Assembly (NCBI GenBank): GCA_002441555.1 | Contig: DJWK01000017.1 | Span: forward strand, 67,346-92,110 | DNA from: Thermodesulfobacteriaceae bacterium UBA6232 | GTDB taxonomy: Bacteria > Desulfobacterota > Thermodesulfobacteria > Thermodesulfobacteriales > Thermodesulfobacteriaceae | Reading direction: 5' to 3' | Length of the DNA stretch: 24,765 nucleotides | Shown: piece by piece, positions 8,188 through 15,024 of the stretch | Position numbering within the stretch: position 1 is the stretch's first letter | How the letters are laid out: each line of letters begins with the position of its first letter | Made by a program: the position numbers and the translations under genes | The notes under the pieces: model-generated | The model's input: only the letters and a program-made list of their open reading frames with translations | Database searches by the model: none | What the model was told of the DNA's origin: nothing

Positions 8188-8205
8188 TTCTTAATTAAAA
8201 GTCAA
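8177..8205 (-). promoter_or_regulatory. Sigma70-type promoter of recA
   Basis: On the minus strand TTGACT (8205-8200), a 17-base spacer, and TATTTT (8182-8177) lie 36 bases before the recA start. This is the only convincing promoter seen upstream of the seven-gene unit. Confidence 0.72.
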
Positions 8206-8328
8206 GAGATATCTTATACCTCCTCGAAATTATTCCCAAATCTTAATCATCATAAGATAAGGTAGCCCCAAAACCTTTAGCCTGCACTCTTTGGATGCAA
8301 TCAATGCCTTTTTAAAAACTCTTCAGGG

Positions 8329-8357
8329 TTTGATAAAATAAAAATATTTGATAAATT
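8329..8357 (+). promoter_or_regulatory. Possible promoter of the cupin-hemL gene cluster
   Basis: TTTGAT, a 17-base spacer, and TAAATT lie about 27 bases before the cupin ATG. Both boxes are only moderate matches in a very A/T-rich stretch, so the assignment is tentative. Confidence 0.4.
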
Positions 8358-8384
8358 TAGGAAAACCTTTGAAAGGGGTTAAAA

Positions 8385-8660
8385 ATGGAAGTAAAAATTG
8401 AAAGGCCCGATGAAAAAAGATTGAAAGAATTAAAGGTTGAGTCCTGGCCTATCTGGACAAAAGAAGTTTCCCGCTTTGACTGGTATTATGGCGAAACGGA
8501 AATGTGTTACATCCTTGAAGGAAGGGTCATTGTGGAATTGCCTGATGGAAAGAAAATTGAAATCAAGGCAGGTGATCTCGTTACCTTTCCAAAAGGACTT
8601 TCTTGTATCTGGGACATCAAGGAACCCATAAGAAAACACTACACCTTTTTTGAAGATTAA
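8385..8660 (+). CDS. Small cupin-fold protein (Cupin_3/DUF861 type)
   Basis: 91 residues, a single cupin domain. Family-like features are W(P/T)xW around residues 21-25, the first cupin motif around YGETEMCYILEGRVIVEL, then AGDLVTFPKGLSCIWDI and a C-terminal RKHY. This is the pattern of the DUF861 subgroup related to ureidoglycine aminohydrolase. Of the usual metal ligands a Glu is present but the first-motif His residues are not obvious, so catalysis is doubtful. AAAGGGG precedes the ATG. The stop is immediately followed by the next gene's ATG. The substrate cannot be told from sequence. Confidence 0.8.
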   Translation: MEVKIERPDEKRLKELKVESWPIWTKEVSRFDWYYGETEMCYILEGRVIVELPDGKKIEIKAGDLVTFPKGLSCIWDIKEPIRKHYTFFED

Positions 8661-9905
8661 ATGCCTGAATGTCTTCCCTTCTGTGGCTGGTTGTATAATC
8701 TTGAAAAGGTAAGGCCTGAAGAGGTTCTTGCTCCTCCCTATGATGTTGTTTCTCCTGAAGAAATAGAGTTCTACAAGAAAAAAAGTCCCTATAATATCTT
8801 TCATCTTGAGCTTCCAGAAAATCCAAAAAAGGCAAGGGAACTTCTTGAAAGATTTATTAAAGAGGAAATTTTTCTTAAAAATGGGGTACCCACACTTTAT
8901 TATCACGAACTTGCCTTTGAGTATAAGGGTAAAAGATATCTCAGAAAAGGCTTTATCCTTCTTGTTAAACTTCATAATTTTGAAGAGGGAAAAATAATCC
9001 CCCATGAAAAAATATATTTCAAGGTGGCTGAAGAGCGTTTAAATCTATTAAAGGAAACGAAATTTCAGTTTAGCCAGATTTTCGGTCTATATGAAGACCC
9101 TTCTCTTGAAACCTTTAAAACTCTTCCTGAGAGGGTGAACTATTTTCTTGAGGTCACCATTGGAAAGGAAACCCAAAGGCTTGCCAAAATTCAAGATGAA
9201 GACCTTATAAAAAAGGTTCTTTTCATATTAAAAAATAAAAAAATATACATAGCCGATGGACATCATCGCTACACCACTGCTTTAAATTACAAAGCCTATA
9301 TGGAATCCCTTTATGGTAAAGATGATTCAAGGGACTTTAACTATATAAGCATGTATATAAGCCCCTTTGAAGATGAAAATCTTCTTATGCTTCCAACCCA
9401 CAGGGTTTATAAAATTTCTGACCCCCAAAGCTTTTTTGAAAGAATTAAAGAATTTGTGGAAATTGAAAAAGAGTTTCTTGCATCTTGCTGGGAAGAGGAA
9501 ATAAAAAACTTTAAGGGAGAAAGCCATCTTTTTGCCCTTGCCCTTGGAGAGAGAGTTTACTTATGCAACATAAAAAAATCCTTTTTTGAAAAACTAAAAG
9601 AGAAGGATCCCGAGCTTTCTAAACTTCCTCTCTGGAATTTTCTTCAAATCTTTGAGGAAATAATGAAAATTCCTGAGGAGGCACTTAAAGCAGAAGGAAA
9701 GGTTGAATTTTTATCTCAAGAAGAAGAGGTCTTTAAAAGGGTAAAAAATGGATATGTGGGGATAATCTTCCCGAGGGTTTCAGCAGAAATTCTTAAATGG
9801 GTTGCAGACAAAGGAAAGATTATGCCCCATAAGTCCACCTATTTTTATCCTAAAATCCATACCGGGCTTGTTCTTGCAGAGGTTTCAGGAAAAAAGGTAA
9901 AATGA
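8661..9905 (+). CDS. DUF1015 family protein
   Basis: 414 residues, the family's usual size. Diagnostic blocks are VLAPPYDVVSPEE (22-34), IIPHEKIYFKVAEERLNLL (112-130), QIFGLYED, IADGHHRYTTAL (197-208), LPTHRVYKI and, near the C-terminus, MPHKSTYFYPKIHTGLV. The conserved DGHHRY suggests a catalytic or ligand-binding site. The family is widespread in anaerobes and has no function I can state with confidence. The ATG abuts the cupin stop codon and the end overlaps the next gene as ATGA, so it is translated as part of one operon. Confidence 0.9.
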   Translation: MPECLPFCGWLYNLEKVRPEEVLAPPYDVVSPEEIEFYKKKSPYNIFHLELPENPKKARELLERFIKEEIFLKNGVPTLYYHELAFEYKGKRYLRKGFILLVKLHNFEEGKIIPHEKIYFKVAEERLNLLKETKFQFSQIFGLYEDPSLETFKTLPERVNYFLEVTIGKETQRLAKIQDEDLIKKVLFILKNKKIYIADGHHRYTTALNYKAYMESLYGKDDSRDFNYISMYISPFEDENLLMLPTHRVYKISDPQSFFERIKEFVEIEKEFLASCWEEEIKNFKGESHLFALALGERVYLCNIKKSFFEKLKEKDPELSKLPLWNFLQIFEEIMKIPEEALKAEGKVEFLSQEEEVFKRVKNGYVGIIFPRVSAEILKWVADKGKIMPHKSTYFYPKIHTGLVLAEVSGKKVK

Positions 9906-10408
9906 GAGATTCCTTGGAATATTTTTCAAAGCTTAAAGATGACCTTTCAAAATCTCTGGAGGGTTTCTTAAAAGAAGATAAATATTTCCATGAAAAACTT
10001 TTAAAACTTAAAGAGGCTATTTATAAGACAAAAAGGGCTTATGTGGAAACAGAGTCTTTTCTTTTTTGTAAGGGATGTGCAGAAAAGGGGATTATCTGTT
10101 GCGGAGAGGGGCTTGAATGGAAATTAAGTGCAGAGGAGTTTTTTTTGAATTTGGCCCTTTTTAGCCTTGAGGGAAAAACTCTTTCCTTTGGAAATCCTTT
10201 AAAAGATCACTGTCTTTTCCTTGGGGATAAAGGCTGTGTTCTTATACTTACGCCCCTTTTTTGCAGAAACTTTTTTTGCAAAGAACTTCAAAATTTTTTG
10301 GGAAGGGAAAAACTTATCTATCTTCAAAGTGTGCTTGAAGATGAAGCGGTTTTGACCTTTGAACTCTGTGAGTATTTAAAGAAAAAAGAATTATTTCAAG
10401 GAGGTTAA
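9902..10408 (+). CDS. Cys-rich protein, possibly a YkgJ-type metal-chelating domain
   Basis: 168 residues. A charged helical N-terminus (residues 1-50) is followed by two Cys clusters: CKGCAEKGIICCGEG at about 57-71 and DHCLFLGDKGCVLILTPLFCRNFFC around 101-125, with one more Cys near the end. This clustered CxxC / CC / Cx(8-9)C arrangement resembles the putative zinc- or iron-cluster-chelating YkgJ family, but the match is by pattern only. There is no signal peptide. It overlaps the DUF1015 gene by 4 bases and precedes the epimerase gene by 6 bases. Confidence 0.6.
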   Translation: MRDSLEYFSKLKDDLSKSLEGFLKEDKYFHEKLLKLKEAIYKTKRAYVETESFLFCKGCAEKGIICCGEGLEWKLSAEEFFLNLALFSLEGKTLSFGNPLKDHCLFLGDKGCVLILTPLFCRNFFCKELQNFLGREKLIYLQSVLEDEAVLTFELCEYLKKKELFQGG

Positions 10409-10414
10409 GACCAT

Positions 10415-11386
10415 ATGAAATATTATCTTGTAACCGGGGCAGCGGGATTTATTGGCTGGAGGGTTAGTGAATTTCTATTAAATGAGGGAAGGCTTGTTCT
10501 TGGGGTTGATGAATTAAATGATGCCTATGATCCTTTACTTAAAGAGTGGAGACTTTCCCAGCTAAAAAAATACGAAAACTTTAAATTTCACAGGCTTAAT
10601 CTCTGTGATCTTTCAGCCCTAAGACTTCTTTTTGAAATATATCCCATTGAGGCTGTTATTCATCTTGCAGCAAGGGCAGGGGTTAGGAAAAGCGTTGAAG
10701 ATCCCTGGGTTTATGTGGAGAGCAATATAACTGCTACTTTAAATCTTCTTTCTCTTATGAAGGAATTCGGTGTTTCCAAAATGGTTCTTGCCTCAACCTC
10801 TTCGGTTTATGCAGGCCAAAAACCTCCTTATCATGAAGAGCTTAAAGTTGATACCCCCCTTTCACCCTATGCTGCAACTAAAAGGGGAGCAGAACTTCTT
10901 GCTTATACCTTTCACCATCTTTATGGGCTTGACATCACAGTGGTAAGATATTTTACGGTTTATGGGCCAGCAGGAAGGCCAGATATGAGCATTTTCAGAT
11001 TCATAAAGTGGATATATGAGGGAAAACCCATAGAAATTTACGGAGATGGGACCCAGGCAAGGGATTTCACCTATATTGACGATATTGCCAAAGGAACCCT
11101 CCTTGCTTTGAAACCCCTTGGTTATGAAATCATAAACCTTGGAGGAGGAAGAAATCCTGTTTCCATAAATGAAGTAATTGAAATCCTTGAAAGATATTTG
11201 AATAAAAAGGCTCAAAGGGTTTACCTTCCCTTTCATAAGGCTGATGTTAAGATTACCTGGGCTGAGATTGAAAAGGCAAAGAACTTGCTTTCCTGGAAAC
11301 CTGAGATAACCTTAGAAGAGGGCTTAAAGAGAACCGTTGAATGGGCCCTTGAAAACATTGACCTTGTAAGAAAGGTGAATTTATGA
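10415..11386 (+). CDS. NAD-dependent sugar epimerase, UDP-glucuronate 4-epimerase-like
   Basis: 323 residues, extended short-chain dehydrogenase. The Rossmann motif is TGAAGFIG (7-14). The HLAARAGVRKSVEDPW block, the catalytic Ser/Thr in ASTSSVYAG and the YxxxK of SPYAATKRG follow. VRYFTVYGPAGRPDMS and ARDFTYIDDIAKG are typical of the UDP-glucuronate 4-epimerase branch, which makes UDP-galacturonate for surface polysaccharide. UDP-glucose epimerase or another nucleotide-sugar substrate is possible. AAGGAGG is well spaced before the ATG. The end overlaps the aldolase gene by 4 bases. Confidence 0.85.
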   Translation: MKYYLVTGAAGFIGWRVSEFLLNEGRLVLGVDELNDAYDPLLKEWRLSQLKKYENFKFHRLNLCDLSALRLLFEIYPIEAVIHLAARAGVRKSVEDPWVYVESNITATLNLLSLMKEFGVSKMVLASTSSVYAGQKPPYHEELKVDTPLSPYAATKRGAELLAYTFHHLYGLDITVVRYFTVYGPAGRPDMSIFRFIKWIYEGKPIEIYGDGTQARDFTYIDDIAKGTLLALKPLGYEIINLGGGRNPVSINEVIEILERYLNKKAQRVYLPFHKADVKITWAEIEKAKNLLSWKPEITLEEGLKRTVEWALENIDLVRKVNL

Positions 11387-11940
11387 GGGATTTAAAGGAA
11401 GAACTTCTTTTCTGGACAAAATACCTTGCTGAAAAAGGCTTGATTTCAGGGTCTGAAGGGAATCTTTCCGTAAGGGTGGGGGAGGGCTTTTTTATAACTC
11501 CCTCCGGAAAAGTTAAAGAAACTCTTAATAAAAAAGATCTTTCTTATATAACTCTCAAAGGTGAATTAATTTCGGGAAATCCTTCCTCGGAATGGGGTCT
11601 TCATTTTAAGGTTTATCAAAAAATTCCTGAGGCAAAGGCTGTAGTTCACGCTCATCCGCCCTTTGTTTTAATCCTTGACCGTTTAGGTTTTGAATTTAAG
11701 GATTTTTCTCATCCCGAGGCAAGGCTTATCTTGAAGGAACTTTCAATTTTACCCTATTTTCCTCCTGGAAGCAAAAATCTCTGGGAATTTGCCTCCAATT
11801 TGTGTAGAAATAACTGTGTGGTAATACTCAAAAAACACGGTGTCCTAAGTTGGGGAAAAAGCCTTGAAGAGGCAGTAAATTATCTCCTAATTTTGGAAAA
11901 GCTTGCCTATCTTGAATATTTAATTCTCAAAAGGGGGTAA
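11383..11940 (+). CDS. Class II aldolase/adducin family protein
   Basis: 185 residues, short compared with E. coli FucA (about 215). The phosphate-binding GSEGNLSVR at about 22-30, the acidic catalytic region SSEWGLH, the zinc ligands in VVHAHPP and a third His in KKHGVLSWG are all present, so an active metal site is likely. The substrate could be fuculose-phosphate-like sugars or a methylthioribulose-type compound; sequence alone does not decide. It is coupled to the epimerase by ATGA and is followed after 3 bases by hemL. Confidence 0.83.
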   Translation: MRDLKEELLFWTKYLAEKGLISGSEGNLSVRVGEGFFITPSGKVKETLNKKDLSYITLKGELISGNPSSEWGLHFKVYQKIPEAKAVVHAHPPFVLILDRLGFEFKDFSHPEARLILKELSILPYFPPGSKNLWEFASNLCRNNCVVILKKHGVLSWGKSLEEAVNYLLILEKLAYLEYLILKRG

Positions 11941-11943
11941 AGG

Positions 11944-13230
11944 ATGAAAAGGATTCGTTCTGAACTTTATTTTGATAGAGCCAAAAGGGTTATCCCTGGT
12001 GGGGTTAACAGCCCTGTTAGGGCTTGTAAGGCTGTAAAGAGTAATCCAGTTTTTTTTGAAAGAGGTGAGGGGGCTTACTTAATTGATGCCGATGGAAATA
12101 GATATATTGACTATGTCTGTTCCTGGGGGCCCTTAATTCTCGGACATGCTCATCCCAATGTGATTGCTGAAGTCTATTTTGCAAGCAAGAGGGGAACAAG
12201 CTTTGGAGCACCAACCTGGCTTGAGGTAGAGATGGCAGAAACTATAAGAAAGTGTATTCCCTCTATGGAAAAAGTGCGTCTTGTTAACTCAGGAACCGAA
12301 GCCACTATGAGTGCCTTAAGGCTTGCAAGGGCCTTTACAGGAAGAAAAAAAATCGTTAAGTTTGACGGATGCTATCACGGACATGCCGACTCCCTTCTTG
12401 TTAAAGCAGGATCAGGGCTTGCAACCTTTGGAATACCTGCAAGCCCCGGAGTTCCTGAAGAATTGACCTCTCACACCATAAGTCTTCCTTTCAATGACGA
12501 AAAAGCCCTTTCTGAAGCATTTGAAAAACACGGCTCCGAAATAGCCTGTGTTATCCTTGAGCCAGTTCCTGCCAATATGGGAGTAGTCCCTCCCAAGGAA
12601 GGGTTTTTAAAATTTTTAAGGGAAATAACAGCTAAACATGGAGCCCTTCTTATTTTTGATGAGGTTATTACGGGATTCCGGCTGGGGCTTGGGGGTGCCC
12701 AGGAAAAATTCGGTATAAAGCCGGATCTTACCTGCCTTGGAAAGATTATAGGTGGTGGACTTCCTGTTGGTGCTTATGGAGGAAGAGCAGATATTATGAG
12801 CCTTGTTGCTCCAGAAGGTCCAGTCTATCAAGCAGGAACCCTATCTGGAAATCCTATTGCAGTCTCAGCAGGGCTTGCAACCATAAGGGAGCTTATGAAA
12901 CCAGGAGCTTACGAAAGGCTTGAAACTTTAAGTCAAAAGCTTGAGGAGGGCTTAAAAGAGATTCTTAAGGAATTAGCCCTTCCCTATCAAGTGGTAAGAT
13001 GTGCCTCCATGTTAACCCTCTTTTTTACGGACAAACCTGTTACTAATTTTTCTGAAGCTCAGGCCTGTGATACCGAGAAGTTTGCAAGATTCTGGCAGGG
13101 AATGCTTGAAAGAGGGGTTTATTTACCACCTTCTCAATTTGAGGCCTGGTTTGTGAGTCTGGCGCACAGCGAAAGGGAAATTGAGGAAACCCTCAGGGCA
13201 GCAAAAGACACCCTGAGGGAAATAGGATAG
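11944..13230 (+). CDS. hemL: Glutamate-1-semialdehyde 2,1-aminomutase
   Basis: 428 residues, standard length. It is the PLP enzyme making 5-aminolevulinate by the C5 route. Seen: PGGVNSPVRACK near the N-terminus, the NSGTEATMSALRLAR block, KFDGCYHGHADSLLVKAGSG, FDEVITGFR, and the PLP lysine in CLGKIIGGGLPVGAYGG. GGGGGTAAAGG before the ATG supplies a ribosome site. It is the last gene of the plus-strand cluster; only 4 bases separate it from the convergent ilvC stop and no terminator hairpin is seen. It feeds the heme pathway whose last enzyme, AhbD, is near the right end of the window. Confidence 0.97.
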   Translation: MKRIRSELYFDRAKRVIPGGVNSPVRACKAVKSNPVFFERGEGAYLIDADGNRYIDYVCSWGPLILGHAHPNVIAEVYFASKRGTSFGAPTWLEVEMAETIRKCIPSMEKVRLVNSGTEATMSALRLARAFTGRKKIVKFDGCYHGHADSLLVKAGSGLATFGIPASPGVPEELTSHTISLPFNDEKALSEAFEKHGSEIACVILEPVPANMGVVPPKEGFLKFLREITAKHGALLIFDEVITGFRLGLGGAQEKFGIKPDLTCLGKIIGGGLPVGAYGGRADIMSLVAPEGPVYQAGTLSGNPIAVSAGLATIRELMKPGAYERLETLSQKLEEGLKEILKELALPYQVVRCASMLTLFFTDKPVTNFSEAQACDTEKFARFWQGMLERGVYLPPSQFEAWFVSLAHSEREIEETLRAAKDTLREIG

Positions 13231-13234
13231 AAAC

Positions 13235-14227
13235 TTATTTTTTCTTAAGCCAGGGCATCATTGCCCTTAATCTTTTTCCCACCTCTTCAATGGGATGTTC
13301 TGCTTCTTTTCTTCTTAGGGCGTTAAGAACGGGTCTTCCAGCTTGATTTTCAAGGATCCATTCCCTTGCAAATTCTCCGCTTTGAATCTCTTTGAGAATC
13401 TTTTTCATTTCAGCTTTTACCGCTTCATTTATGATTCTTGGCCCCCTTGTTAAGTCTCCGTATTCAGCGGTATCACTTATGGAATATCTCATAAAAGCAA
13501 GACCGCCTTCATAGATGAGATCTACAATAAGTTTCAATTCGTGAAGGCACTCAAAATAGGCAATTTCTGGCTGATAACCTGCCTCAACCAGGGTTTCAAA
13601 GCCTGCTTTAATAAGGGCAGAAACTCCTCCGCAGAGAACCACCTGCTCACCAAAAAGATCGGTTTCCGTTTCCTCTTTGAAGGTGGTCTCAATAACACCA
13701 GCTCTTGTTCCCCCGATTCCTTTAGCATAGGCGAGAGCCTTTTCAAGGGCTTTTCCCGTGGCATCCTGATGAACGGCAACCAAACAGGGAACCCCTGCCC
13801 CTCTTTCAAACTCTCTTCTAACAAGATGTCCAGGACCCTTGGGAGCAACCATGGCTACATCCACCTCAGATGGAGGAACAATCTGCCCATAGTGAATATT
13901 AAATCCATGGGCAAAAAGAAGCATCTTTCCTGGTTTCAGCGCAGGTTCAATGGCCTCTTTATAAAGAGCGGGCTGGGTCTGGTCAGGAACAAGAATCATG
14001 ATAATATCTGCCTTTTCACAGGCCTCTCTGGGAGAAAGGGGTTCAAAGCCGTCCTTTTTGGCTCTCTCCCAGCTTGGCCCCCCCTGTTTTAGCCCCACAA
14101 TTACATTTAAACCAGAATCCCTTAAATTTAGAGCATGGGCATGCCCCTGGCTTCCATATCCAAGAACAGCTATTACCTTATCCTTAAGAATTGAAAGATC
14201 AGCGTCTTGATCATAATAAACTTTCAT
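13235..14227 (-). CDS. ilvC: Ketol-acid reductoisomerase, short (class I) form
   Basis: 330 residues. It catalyses the second common step of valine, leucine and isoleucine synthesis. The N-terminus MKVYYDQDADLSIL, GYGSQGHAHALNL and the MVAPKGPGHLVRREFERGAGVPCLVAV block are diagnostic. The Mg2+ ligand region FGEQVVLCGG and the YSISDTAEYGD segment are present. The cofactor loop after VGL reads KQGGPSW (47-53) where R-x-G-S-x-S/T is common. AAGGAGG precedes the ATG. It is monocistronic or first in its unit, as the upstream minus-strand gene pair has its own terminator. Confidence 0.97.
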   Translation of the reverse strand: MKVYYDQDADLSILKDKVIAVLGYGSQGHAHALNLRDSGLNVIVGLKQGGPSWERAKKDGFEPLSPREACEKADIIMILVPDQTQPALYKEAIEPALKPGKMLLFAHGFNIHYGQIVPPSEVDVAMVAPKGPGHLVRREFERGAGVPCLVAVHQDATGKALEKALAYAKGIGGTRAGVIETTFKEETETDLFGEQVVLCGGVSALIKAGFETLVEAGYQPEIAYFECLHELKLIVDLIYEGGLAFMRYSISDTAEYGDLTRGPRIINEAVKAEMKKILKEIQSGEFAREWILENQAGRPVLNALRRKEAEHPIEEVGKRLRAMMPWLKKK

Positions 14228-14261
14228 GGGACACCTCCTTATAATTTGATTTTTAAATTGA

Positions 14262-14279
14262 ATTTTATCACCGATAAAA
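14262..14279 (-). promoter_or_regulatory. Extended -10 promoter with overlapping dyad upstream of ilvC
   Basis: On the minus strand TTTTATC-ggt-GATAAAA is a perfect 7-bp dyad. Its right arm contains TGA-TAAAAT, a good extended -10 element, with the start codon about 35 bases further on. No convincing -35 box was found at 17 bases. The overlap suggests an operator for regulated ilvC expression. The dyad is A/T-rich and could arise by chance. Confidence 0.4.
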
Positions 14280-14338
14280 GGATTGAGAAGGGAAAATTGA
14301 CATAATTTTGAAATTTATTTAAGAGGTGAAAAGCCTAA

Positions 14339-14370
14339 TCAAAAAGAAGGGGGGGATAACCCCCCTTAAG
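14339..14370 (-). terminator. Rho-independent terminator of the cytochrome/Lys-rich peptide unit
   Basis: On the minus strand AAGGGGGG-TTATC-CCCCCCTT forms a perfect 8-bp stem with a 5-base loop, followed by CTTTTT. It lies just after the stop codon of the 50-residue gene and before ilvC. It is the strongest terminator in the window. Confidence 0.9.
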
Positions 14371-14375
14371 GACCT

Positions 14376-14528
14376 TTAGCAACCTTCTATTTTTTTCTTT
14401 TTCTTTTTGGGAGTTTCCTGTTTGGTTGCGTTGTCCTTCTTTTCATCCTTCTTTTCAGCTGCTAATCCCATACCTGCAGCACCGAAAAGGAAAGTAATTC
14501 CTGTTAAAAGGGCAATTAATTTTTTCAT
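14376..14528 (-). CDS. 50-residue exported Lys-rich peptide ending in Cys
   Basis: The gene encodes a typical signal peptide (MKKLIALLTGITFLFGAAG..LAA) and a mature part of about 26 residues. The mature part alternates Lys with Asp/Glu, then has six consecutive Lys and ends in IEGC. AAAGGAGGTGA is a very strong ribosome site. It sits 21 bases after the cytochrome gene and is followed at once by a strong terminator, so gene limits are well supported. I recognise no family. A periplasmic, highly basic peptide with one C-terminal Cys could bind polyanions, a partner protein or form disulfides; this is speculation. Confidence 0.75.
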   Translation of the reverse strand: MKKLIALLTGITFLFGAAGMGLAAEKKDEKKDNATKQETPKKKKKKIEGC

Positions 14529-14549
14529 AATATCACCTCCTTTTAAAGT

Positions 14550-14798
14550 TTATTTTGCTGCTTCAAAGGCCTTCTTGATATCTTCATCCTTTACGGATTT
14601 GTGAAGGGCCTTCTTGGCAGATTTGTTTCTCAAGAAGTTAACCAATTCATCAGCACTCTTGGCTCCGCTTTTCTTGATGCTTGCTGAAAGCTTTTCCATG
14701 GTTTTATGACACTTCAAACAGGAAAGATCAGCTGCAAAAACAGAAGATACTGATAATGCGAAAATTCCTCCAATCAAAAGAGCTGCTAACTTTTTCAT
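14550..14798 (-). CDS. Small monoheme c-type cytochrome
   Basis: 82 residues. The signal peptide MKKLAALLIGGIFALSVSSVFA-A is followed almost at once by the heme-attachment motif CLKCH (C27, C30, H31). The rest is about 50 mostly helical, Lys-rich residues. H66 (KKALHKSV) is the only other His and so the best distal ligand; M34 is too close to CxxCH. The mature protein, about 60 residues, is smaller than usual class I cytochromes c. Expected location is the periplasm, with a role in electron transfer. GGAGGAGGTGG precedes the ATG. It has its own promoter and is cotranscribed with the Lys-rich peptide gene. Confidence 0.85.
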   Translation of the reverse strand: MKKLAALLIGGIFALSVSSVFAADLSCLKCHKTMEKLSASIKKSGAKSADELVNFLRNKSAKKALHKSVKDEDIKKAFEAAK

Positions 14799-14827
14799 CG
14801 CTCCACCTCCTCCTTAAAGTTTTTTTA

Positions 14828-14855
14828 TTATTAAAATTTTTTGTTTAAAAGTCAA
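14828..14855 (-). promoter_or_regulatory. Sigma70-type promoter of the small cytochrome gene
   Basis: On the minus strand TTGACT (14855-14850), a 16-base spacer, and TAATAA (14833-14828) lie about 30 bases before the start codon. Confidence 0.65.
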
Positions 14856-14937
14856 GTCATAAATTTTTTATTCAAATTCTATGCCAGAATAAAAATCTTT
14901 AAAATTCCTTGTTTTTCATAAGAAAAGGCTTTAATTT

Positions 14938-14970
14938 CTGACGAAATTGTTGAAATCCCTGACAAAATTG
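14938..14970 (+). promoter_or_regulatory. Direct repeat upstream of the recN promoter
   Basis: CTGACGAAATTG (14938-14949) and CTGACAAAATTG (14959-14970) are 12-base repeats with one mismatch, 21 bases apart, which is two helical turns. They end 15 bases before the recN -35 box. They look like a paired regulator site on one face of the DNA; the regulator is unknown. Confidence 0.4.
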
Positions 14971-14985
14971 ACTACCAATTGGAAG

Positions 14986-15013
14986 TTGACCTGGCATAAA
15001 GAAATAATATATT
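14986..15013 (+). promoter_or_regulatory. Sigma70-type promoter of recN
   Basis: TTGACC, a 16-base spacer, and TATATT lie so close to the recN ATG (15025) that transcription should begin about 5 bases before it. No ribosome site is present, which points to a leaderless or near-leaderless message. Confidence 0.65.
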
Positions 15014-15024
15014 TTAAATAAGTT

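Noticed and set aside
8221..8330. Possible tRNA or small RNA in the recA-cupin gap (GC-richer patch with TGCA repeats)
   Set aside because: No cloverleaf, T-loop or other RNA signature could be formed.
8430..9005. 191-codon open frame opposite the cupin and DUF1015 genes
   Set aside because: It spans two well-supported plus-strand genes and reads as low-complexity Phe/Lys-rich sequence with no recognisable motif.
13541..14092. Long open frame (183 codons) on the strand opposite ilvC
   Set aside because: ilvC is unambiguous on the minus strand; the antisense frame has no family features and is a by-product of codon bias.
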